Shown here: in pieces, positions 5,871 to 5,934 of the stretch
Numbering within the stretch: position 1 is the stretch's first letter
How the letters are laid out: the number at the start of each line of letters is the position of its first letter
Assembly: GCA_005801395.1 (NCBI GenBank)
Contig: SYDV01000249.1
Span: forward strand, 1-5,934
Source of the DNA: Planctomycetia bacterium
Lineage (GTDB): Bacteria; Planctomycetota; UBA11346
Direction of reading: 5' to 3'
Length of the DNA stretch: 5,934 bases
Made by a program: the position numbers and the translations under genes
The notes under the pieces: generated by a model
What the model saw: the letters and a program-made list of their open reading frames with translations, nothing else
Told to the model about the DNA's origin: nothing
The model's database searches: none

Positions 5871-5925
5871 AAGGCTTAATCCTGAAAAACGCAGTTAGCG
5901 TCAAAATTCCCCTGCCGCACGCCAT
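5871..5925 (-). other. Out-of-frame signal-peptide segment of the PQQ-repeat gene (apparent 1-base frameshift)
   Basis: On the minus strand an ATG at 5925-5923 opens a frame reading MACGRG, then ILTLTAFF, up to a run of five Ts (5889-5885). If that run had four Ts, reading would pass directly into FSGLSLMS and then APA|ADW of the propeller ORF. That would give a textbook Sec signal: basic n-region, hydrophobic core and an AxA cleavage site. As written, the frame misses the ORF by one base. The start might lie further upstream, beyond the window edge, as codons for AKF precede the ATG in frame. Confidence 0.65.
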
Positions 5926-5934
5926 GAATTTGGC

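Overview
The window looks like a chromosomal segment of a Gram-negative bacterium of moderate GC content. The visible signs are an exported RND-type periplasmic adaptor paired with a TetR regulator, consensus Shine-Dalgarno sites, and factor-independent terminators. The lineage cannot be fixed. The convergent PQQ-repeat protein has a mature start 'ADWPQYRGPNGDG' of a kind I associate mainly with planctomycete and verrucomicrobial proteins. The polyamine genes alone would also fit a proteobacterium.

Left part (1-990, minus strand): a TetR/AcrR-family repressor gene is followed, with a 4-base stop/start overlap, by the 5' end of an HlyD/AcrA-like membrane-fusion gene that runs off the left edge. 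Just upstream of the repressor start is a 30-bp near-perfect palindrome (1023-1052), the best candidate for the repressor's own operator. This is the usual layout of an autoregulated efflux operon.

Next comes a gene-free stretch of about 440 bp (991-1433), with the operator at its left end and the presumed promoter and leader of the polyamine cluster at its right end.

Centre (1434-4535, plus strand): a three-gene polyamine cluster. A spermidine-synthase-like aminopropyltransferase with a lysine-rich tail is followed by a fold-type-III ornithine/lysine decarboxylase and then a second, divergent aminopropyltransferase. The decarboxylase would supply the diamine (putrescine if ornithine is the substrate). 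The first synthase would add an aminopropyl group from decarboxylated S-adenosylmethionine. The second has an intact nucleoside site but an altered amine/catalytic loop, so it may act on another amine, act with the first enzyme, or be catalytically changed. No S-adenosylmethionine decarboxylase lies in the window. A strong hairpin with a short T-run separates genes 1 and 2, and four copies of an 8-bp tandem repeat span the stop of gene 2 just before the ribosome site of gene 3.

Right part (4536-5934): a perfect 19-bp inverted repeat acts as a terminator for both the polyamine cluster and the convergent minus-strand PQQ-like beta-propeller gene. The propeller ORF as it stands lacks a signal peptide, but an excellent one is encoded immediately upstream, one base out of frame across a run of five Ts. 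That is either a sequencing error or a real frameshift.

I see no mobile element, CRISPR array, tRNA or rRNA. The most noteworthy items are the asymmetric pair of aminopropyltransferases around a decarboxylase, and the frame-disrupted signal peptide.
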